Below are positions 31,945 to 36,259 of a DNA stretch of 36,259 bases, piece after piece. Each line of letters starts with the position of its first letter. Position 1 is the stretch's first letter. The translations under genes were made by a program, and so were the position numbers. Below the pieces are notes generated by a model that searched no databases, was not told the origin of the DNA, and saw only the letters and a list, made by a program, of their open reading frames with translations. The DNA comes from Paracoccaceae bacterium (GTDB taxonomy: Bacteria; Pseudomonadota; Alphaproteobacteria; Rhodobacterales; Rhodobacteraceae). Where the stretch lies: the NCBI GenBank assembly GCA_026417295.1, contig JAOADN010000021.1, forward strand, positions 1-36,259, written 5' to 3'.

Positions 31945-32040
31945 TTGACCGAATCCGGGCTGAACCGCATCGCATTCGTGCTGCTTCTGGCGCTCATCGC
32001 CTATGCCGCCCTGTCCGGTGCAGGCAACGTCGCGGGCTGA
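31945..32040 (+). CDS. possible 31-aa single-TM small protein (TTG start)
   Basis: The ORF reads (M)TESGLNRIAFVLLLALIAYA and ends ALSGAGNVAG: one transmembrane helix with a short polar N-terminus. TTG at 31945 has AGGGGGG about 4 nt upstream; no ATG or GTG is available. It lies 7 bp before the XpaC-like gene, as a small membrane partner might. The hydrophobic composition stands out from the noise frames, but the gene is unproven. Confidence 0.4.
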   Translation: MTESGLNRIAFVLLLALIAYAALSGAGNVAG

Positions 32041-32047
32041 GGGTCGG

Positions 32048-32947
32048 ATGGCTGTCAGGTATTCCGGCAGGTTCAGCCCGGGCGGCCCGGGACGGGACGA
32101 CGCGGCCGACACCGCGGGCACGGCCCTGCGTCGCACGACAGGGCGCCGCCTGCGCCGCCTGACCGTCTTTCATCTCGTCTCGCTGCTCTTCGTGCTCTCG
32201 GCCTTCAGCGGGCCGCGCAGCGGCCTCGTGCCCGACCTCGCGGCCCTTGCCCTTCTCGGCGCGTCCGGATGGCTGACGCGCCAGGGCCTGCTGGCCGAGG
32301 CCGCCTATGCCGAACGCAGCGTCGCCCGGCGGCCCGCCATTCCGCGCAAGGCCTTCGCCGCCGTGCTGACCGGGGCGGCGCTGGTCCTCGGCGGCATGGT
32401 GCCGGGCGAGGGGCCGCTGGTGCCGCTTGCGCTCGGCCTGGCGGGCGCGGTCCTGCACCTGCTGGCCTTCGGCCCCGACCCGATGCGCGACAAGGGCATG
32501 GAGGGCGTCGATGCCTATCAGCAGGACCGCGTGGCCCGTGTCGTGGACGAGGCCGAAAGGCTGCTTGCCGACATGACGGCCGTCGCCGGGCGGCTGACAG
32601 ACCGCGACGTGGCCGCGCGGATCGACGGCTTCGTCGCCGCCGCACGCCGCATGTGCCGCACCGTCGAGGAAGACCCCCGCGACCTCGCCGCGGCCCGGAA
32701 ATGGCTGGTCGTCTACGTCTCGGGCGCGCGCGATGCGACGGTGAAATTCGCCGATCTCTGGTCAAGGTCGCGCGACCAGACGGCGCGGACGGACTATCTT
32801 TCCCTGCTGGACGACCTGGAGACGAACTTCGCCGCGCGCACGACGGCCCTGCTGCAGGACGACCGCACCGACCTCGACGTGGAAATCTCGGTCCTGCGCG
32901 ACCGGCTGAAACGCGACGGGGTCCCGACCGACCCGAACGGGTCATGA
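32048..32947 (+). CDS. XpaC-like (5-bromo-4-chloroindolyl phosphate hydrolysis) membrane protein
   Basis: A 299-residue protein with two to four hydrophobic segments in its first 140 residues and a charged, helical, coiled-coil-like remainder (DRVARVVDEAERLLADM...RDQTARTDYLSLLDDLETNFAARTTALL). This layout and the location next to telA match the XpaC family (PF10112), named for a Bacillus phenotype and commonly paired with TelA. Its biochemical role is unknown; it is likely a membrane anchor for TelA. The ATG at 32048 has GAGGG upstream. Its stop overlaps an ATG as ATGA (32944-32947). Confidence 0.75.
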   Translation: MAVRYSGRFSPGGPGRDDAADTAGTALRRTTGRRLRRLTVFHLVSLLFVLSAFSGPRSGLVPDLAALALLGASGWLTRQGLLAEAAYAERSVARRPAIPRKAFAAVLTGAALVLGGMVPGEGPLVPLALGLAGAVLHLLAFGPDPMRDKGMEGVDAYQQDRVARVVDEAERLLADMTAVAGRLTDRDVAARIDGFVAAARRMCRTVEEDPRDLAAARKWLVVYVSGARDATVKFADLWSRSRDQTARTDYLSLLDDLETNFAARTTALLQDDRTDLDVEISVLRDRLKRDGVPTDPNGS

Positions 32948-32964
32948 AGGAGGAGGCACGAAAC

Positions 32965-34134
32965 ATGACAGAACCCGTCCGCGAAGGTGCAGCCGCCGCC
33001 CTTTCGGCCATCGAGGAGGTGACCGCCGTCGTGCTGCCCGAACCCCCGGGCGAGCTCGTCCCCCTCGAGAATGCAGCGCCACACCAGGCGGAAGCCATCC
33101 GCAAGCGAATGGCCGAGATCGACCTGTCCGACAGCGGGTCGATCGTGAACTTCGGTTCGGCCGCCCAGGCCGAGCTCCAGCAGATCAGCCAGGCGATGCT
33201 CGCCGATGTGCGCAACAAGGATGTCGGGCCGGCCGGCGACAGCCTGCGCCAGATCGTCACGACGATCCGCGGCTTCTCGGTCAACGAGCTCGACGTCCGC
33301 CGCGAGCGATCCTGGTGGGAAAGGCTGATCGGCCGAGCCGCGCCCTTCGCGCTGTTCGTGGCCCGCTACGAGAAGGTGCAGGACCAGATCGACAAGGTCA
33401 CGAACGACCTCCTCGGCCACGAGACGCAGCTGCTCAAGGACATCAAGTCGCTCGACCTTCTCTATACCAGGACGCTCGGCTTCTACGACGAGCTCGGCCT
33501 TTACATCGCTGCCGGCGAGGCGCGGCTCAAGGAGATCGATGCCAAGGACATCCCTGCCAAGGAGGCCGAGGTCAACGCCGCGCCCGAGGCCGACAAGGTG
33601 ATCAGGGCACAGGAACTGCGCGACCTGCGCGCGGCGCGCGACGATCTGGAGCGCCGGGTTCACGACCTGCGGCTGACGCGGCAGGTGACGATGCAGTCCC
33701 TGCCGTCGATCCGCCTCGTGCAGGAGAACGACAAGAGCCTCGTGACCAAGATCAACTCGACGCTGGTCAACACGGTGCCGCTTTGGGAAACGCAGCTTGC
33801 GCAGGCCATCACCATCCAGCGGTCGGCCGAGGCCGCGAAGGCGGTGAAGGAGGCCACGGACCTGACCAACGACCTTCTGAAGGCCAATGCGGACAACCTG
33901 CGCGAGGCCAATGTCGCGGTCCGCACGCAGATGGAGCGCGGCGTCTTCGACATCGAGGCGGTGCGCCACGCGAACGAGGCGCTGATCGGCACGATCGAGG
34001 ACTCGCTCAGGATCGCCGACGAGGGCAAGCGGATGCGCGCCGCGGCCGAGGCCGAGCTTCAGAAGATGGAGGTGGCTCTGCGCGAGACCCTTTCCGCCGC
34101 CAGGGCGCGCAGCGGCGCCGCCCCGGCGTCCTGA
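32965..34134 (+). CDS. telA: TelA family (toxic anion resistance) protein
   Basis: A 389-residue helical cytosolic protein of the TelA family, linked to tellurite and other toxic-anion and cell-envelope stress resistance. Typical segments are GFSVNELDVRRERSWWERLIG, YEKVQDQIDKVTNDLL, LYIAAGEARLKEI and QSLPSIRLVQENDKSLVTKI. Much of it is long coiled coil. The ATG at 32965 has a strong AAGGAGGAGG at 8-nt spacing; an upstream ATG (32944) overlaps the XpaC stop but lies at that signal. It is between the XpaC-like gene and a lipoprotein gene, all co-directional. Confidence 0.93.
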   Translation: MTEPVREGAAAALSAIEEVTAVVLPEPPGELVPLENAAPHQAEAIRKRMAEIDLSDSGSIVNFGSAAQAELQQISQAMLADVRNKDVGPAGDSLRQIVTTIRGFSVNELDVRRERSWWERLIGRAAPFALFVARYEKVQDQIDKVTNDLLGHETQLLKDIKSLDLLYTRTLGFYDELGLYIAAGEARLKEIDAKDIPAKEAEVNAAPEADKVIRAQELRDLRAARDDLERRVHDLRLTRQVTMQSLPSIRLVQENDKSLVTKINSTLVNTVPLWETQLAQAITIQRSAEAAKAVKEATDLTNDLLKANADNLREANVAVRTQMERGVFDIEAVRHANEALIGTIEDSLRIADEGKRMRAAAEAELQKMEVALRETLSAARARSGAAPAS

Positions 34135-34148
34135 ACGAAGCACGGCGC

Positions 34149-35099
34149 ATGATCCGCGTGCCTGTCCAGGTGATGCTAAAGGCGGCCGCCGGCCTTGCCT
34201 GCCTTGTGCTTGCGGCCTGCGTCGAGGCCGTGCCGCCCGCCCCGGCGCCCCCTGCCGCGGCGCCCTCTGCGCCCTTCGAGCCGCCGCCCCGGTCGGCCGA
34301 AAGCGAGAAGGTCGCGGCCTATTTCGCCCGCCTTGCCGCGAACATGCGTTCACAGGGCCTGCTGCGGACCGATTCCGGGGCCTCGGACGCGCCCTGGGGG
34401 CCCGCCGACCTGATCGAGGATTTCGTCAGGATCGCCCTCTACGACGAATACGTCGTCCAGGACGGCAGCCTCGTCGCCCGCGCGACGCCAAGCGAACTGC
34501 ACCGCTGGCAGGGCCCGGTGCGCATCGGCATCGAATTCGGGCCGAGCGTGCCGAACGCGACCCGCGCGGCCTACCTGACGGACGTTCCGATCTACACCGA
34601 CCGCCTCGCGCGGGCCACCGGCCACCCCGTGCGCTTCGTGGATGCAAACGCCAATTTCACCGTCCTTGTCCTGAACGAGGACGAGCGCCGCGCCATCGGG
34701 CCGCGCCTGCGGCAGATCGTCCCGCAGATCAAGGACAGCGAGGTCCGCGCCGTCACGGCGATGAGCGAGTCCGACTACTGCCTGGTCATCGCCTTCTCGC
34801 CCGGATCGAGCGCCGTCTATTCCCGGGCGGTCGCCGTGATGCGCGCCGAACACCCCGACGCGCTGCGCCGCCTGTGCATCCACGAGGAACTGGCGCAGGG
34901 ACTCGGGCTGGTCAACGACAGCCCCGACGCGCGCCCGTCGATCTTCAACGACGACGAGGAATTCGCGCTGCTGACGCCGCATGACGAACTGCTCCTGCGC
35001 ATCCTCTACGACCGGCGGCTCAAGCCGGGAATGACCGAGGCCGAGGCGCGCCCGATCGTCGAGACCATCGTGCGGGAGCTGACATCGGGTCAGAGCTGA
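34149..35099 (+). CDS. DUF2927 lipoprotein with HExxQ motif
   Basis: A 316-residue exported lipoprotein. The signal peptide ends in lipobox VLAAC with lipidated Cys24, followed by a Pro/Ala linker (28-45). The DUF2927 domain covers roughly 70-300. Near its end, HEELAQGLGL (from His245), then PSIFNDDEEFALLTPHDELLL, resembles a zincin-type HExxH site with Gln at the second ligand position. It may be an unusual peptidase or a degenerate one. Start is 14 bp after telA without a strong Shine-Dalgarno, so translation may be coupled. It is placed between cytosolic TelA and an SPFH protein. Confidence 0.85.
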   Translation: MIRVPVQVMLKAAAGLACLVLAACVEAVPPAPAPPAAAPSAPFEPPPRSAESEKVAAYFARLAANMRSQGLLRTDSGASDAPWGPADLIEDFVRIALYDEYVVQDGSLVARATPSELHRWQGPVRIGIEFGPSVPNATRAAYLTDVPIYTDRLARATGHPVRFVDANANFTVLVLNEDERRAIGPRLRQIVPQIKDSEVRAVTAMSESDYCLVIAFSPGSSAVYSRAVAVMRAEHPDALRRLCIHEELAQGLGLVNDSPDARPSIFNDDEEFALLTPHDELLLRILYDRRLKPGMTEAEARPIVETIVRELTSGQS

Positions 35100-35119
35100 C
35101 TGGAAGACCGGAGGCTGGA

Positions 35120-36235
35120 ATGGGCATCTTCGACTTTCTCAAGGGCGAGTTCATCGACGTCATCGAATGGACCGACGACACCCGCGACACGATGGTCTGG
35201 CGCTTCGAGCGCGAGGGCCACGCGATCAAGTACGGCGCCAAGCTGACGGTCCGCGAGGGGCAGGCGGCGGTCTTCGTGCACGAGGGCGTCCTGGCAGACG
35301 TGTTCCAGCCGGGTCTCTACATGCTGGAAACCAACAACCTGCCGATCCTGACGACGCTCCAGCACTGGGATCACGGCTTCAACTCGCCCTTCAAGTCCGA
35401 GATCTACTTCATCAGCACCACCCGCTTCACCGACCAGAAATGGGGGACGAAGAACCCGATCATCGCGCGCGACAGGGAGTTCGGGCCGATACGCCTGCGG
35501 GCCTTCGGCACCTACACGATGCGCGTTGCCGATCCGGGCAGGTTCATGACCGAGATCGTCGGCACGGACGGCGAGTTCACCTCGGACGAGATCGCCGAAC
35601 AGGTCCGGTCGATCATCATCCAGGAATTCGGCCGGGTGATCGCCACATCCGGCATTCCCGTCCTCGACATGGCGGCCAACACGGCAGACTTCGGCCGCCT
35701 GGTCGTCAAGGCCATCGAGCCGGCCCTTGCGGCCTACGGCCTTTCGGTGCCGGAATTCTACATCGAGAACATCTCGCTGCCCGAGGCCGTCGAGGCCGCC
35801 CTCGACAAGCGCACCTCGATGGGCATCGTCGGCAACCTCGACGACTACCTCAAGGTCAATGCCGCCGAGGCGCTCGGCAAGGGCGGAGACGGCGGCGCGA
35901 TGGGGGCGGCGGTCGGCGCCGGCATCGGCATGGGCATGGGCGCCGCGATGGGGGGCGCGGGTCCCTGGGGACGGGCGGCGGCTCCCGCCACAACGCCGCC
36001 GCCGGCCCCGGCGGCCCCACCGCCGCTTCCCGCCGGCCGCGTCTGGCACGTCGCGCGGGGCGGCCAAGCCACCGGGCCGCATGCCGAGGCCGATCTGGCG
36101 GCCCTGATCGCATCGGGCGAGGTGAAGCGGGACACGCTGGTCTGGTCGCCCGGCATGGCGGACTGGGCGCCCGCGGGCGACGTCGCGGACCTCAGGGCGC
36201 GCTTCGCCGACGAGCCGCCGCCGCTGCCACGCTAG
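35120..36235 (+). CDS. SPFH-domain protein with C-terminal GYF_2 domain (YdjI-like)
   Basis: A 371-residue protein of the 'virion core protein'/YdjI SPFH type. The SPFH-like region covers about residues 1-240, beginning MGIFDFLKGEFIDVIEW and including YGAKLTVREGQAAVFVHEG. A Gly/Met/Ala-rich stretch (about 255-285) and a Pro-rich linker follow. The C-terminal 63 residues form a GYF_2 (DUF4339) domain, WHVARGGQATGPHAEADL... and LVWSPGMADWAP. Relatives scaffold membrane proteins and join phage-shock-like stress responses. GYF domains bind Pro-rich peptides. GGAGG is 6 nt before the ATG; the stop codon is intact just before the adapter. Confidence 0.9.
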   Translation: MGIFDFLKGEFIDVIEWTDDTRDTMVWRFEREGHAIKYGAKLTVREGQAAVFVHEGVLADVFQPGLYMLETNNLPILTTLQHWDHGFNSPFKSEIYFISTTRFTDQKWGTKNPIIARDREFGPIRLRAFGTYTMRVADPGRFMTEIVGTDGEFTSDEIAEQVRSIIIQEFGRVIATSGIPVLDMAANTADFGRLVVKAIEPALAAYGLSVPEFYIENISLPEAVEAALDKRTSMGIVGNLDDYLKVNAAEALGKGGDGGAMGAAVGAGIGMGMGAAMGGAGPWGRAAAPATTPPPAPAAPPPLPAGRVWHVARGGQATGPHAEADLAALIASGEVKRDTLVWSPGMADWAPAGDVADLRARFADEPPPLPR

Positions 36236-36237
36236 GG

Positions 36238-36259
36238 CTGTCTCTTATACACATCTGAC
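36238..36259 (+). other. Nextera/Tn5 adapter sequence (assembly artefact)
   Basis: CTGTCTCTTATACACATCT, the 19-bp Tn5 mosaic end used in Nextera libraries, is followed by GAC, the first bases of one Nextera read primer. It is AT-rich against a GC-rich genome. It should be trimmed and says nothing about the organism. Confidence 0.98.

Noticed and set aside
32944-32946. The ATG overlapping the XpaC-like stop as start of telA.
   Set aside because: The AAGGAGGAGG that follows it is ideally spaced for the ATG at 32965. Coupled starts at 32944 remain possible but are less likely.
1-36237. Mobile elements, prophage, CRISPR arrays, toxin-antitoxin or defence islands, and tRNA genes.
   Set aside because: I looked through the coding frames and gaps and saw no transposase, integrase, phage gene, regularly spaced repeats or cloverleaf sequences. 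The REP-like units are the only mobile-looking DNA.

Overview
The window is a high-GC (roughly 70% by eye), densely coded bacterial chromosome segment. Gene content and protein sequence point to an alphaproteobacterium of the Rhodobacteraceae/Paracoccaceae: a DmdC-like acyl-CoA dehydrogenase, a 120-aa XRE regulator of the type widespread in alphaproteobacteria, a DUF2927 lipoprotein, small DUF1127 proteins, and a dispersed intergenic repeat with a GGAGTA...GATGAAGG core that I associate with this family. I cannot name a genus. No tRNA, rRNA, CRISPR array, transposase or prophage gene was seen. The left edge cuts an acyl-CoA dehydrogenase gene. The right edge is artificial: the last 22 bases are a Nextera/Tn5 adapter, so the true genome sequence stops at about 36237.

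Layout. 1-7588 (+): a fatty-acyl/CoA catabolism cluster (acyl-CoA dehydrogenase, 70-aa conserved protein, glutathione S-transferase, thiolase, two tandem cupins, SnoaL-like protein, FadJ). Several genes are joined by overlapping stop/start codons, one of which implies a CTG start. 7589-7903: three strong palindromes between convergent genes. 7904-14810 (-): mgtE, 5-formyl-THF cyclo-ligase, a 507-bp gap with possible RNA structure, YmdB-family phosphoesterase, EamA exporter, SLC13/RCK permease and yebC. 14949-18903: guanine deaminase (+) convergent with 8-oxoguanine deaminase and HisN-like phosphatase (-), separated by two copies of a REP-like double hairpin. 18982-21496: XRE regulator, MDR oxidoreductase and LysR regulator. 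21671-22771 (+): DUF1127 protein and BI-1/YccA membrane protein. 22958-28350 (-): ceramidase-like protein, gatC, gatA, Excalibur-like lipoprotein, AmpD-like amidase, RNase P RNA, DUF533 protein and rpmG. 28407-30266: UPF0173 hydrolase, a sparse region with DUF1127-like small ORFs, and tadA. 30362-31843: RluB-type pseudouridine synthase with a 245-residue disordered tail. 31945-36235 (+): a membrane-stress type cassette (small TM peptide, XpaC-like, TelA, DUF2927 lipoprotein, SPFH-GYF protein) that runs off the contig.

Most genes are ordinary housekeeping or catabolic functions. The least explained parts are the TelA/XpaC/DUF2927/SPFH-GYF cassette, the cupin-cupin-SnoaL insertion in the beta-oxidation cluster, two likely CTG-initiated genes at CTGA junctions, a hairpin that buries the Shine-Dalgarno of hisN, and several families of intergenic palindromes. 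All functional statements are from reading the sequence and family knowledge; no search was run.
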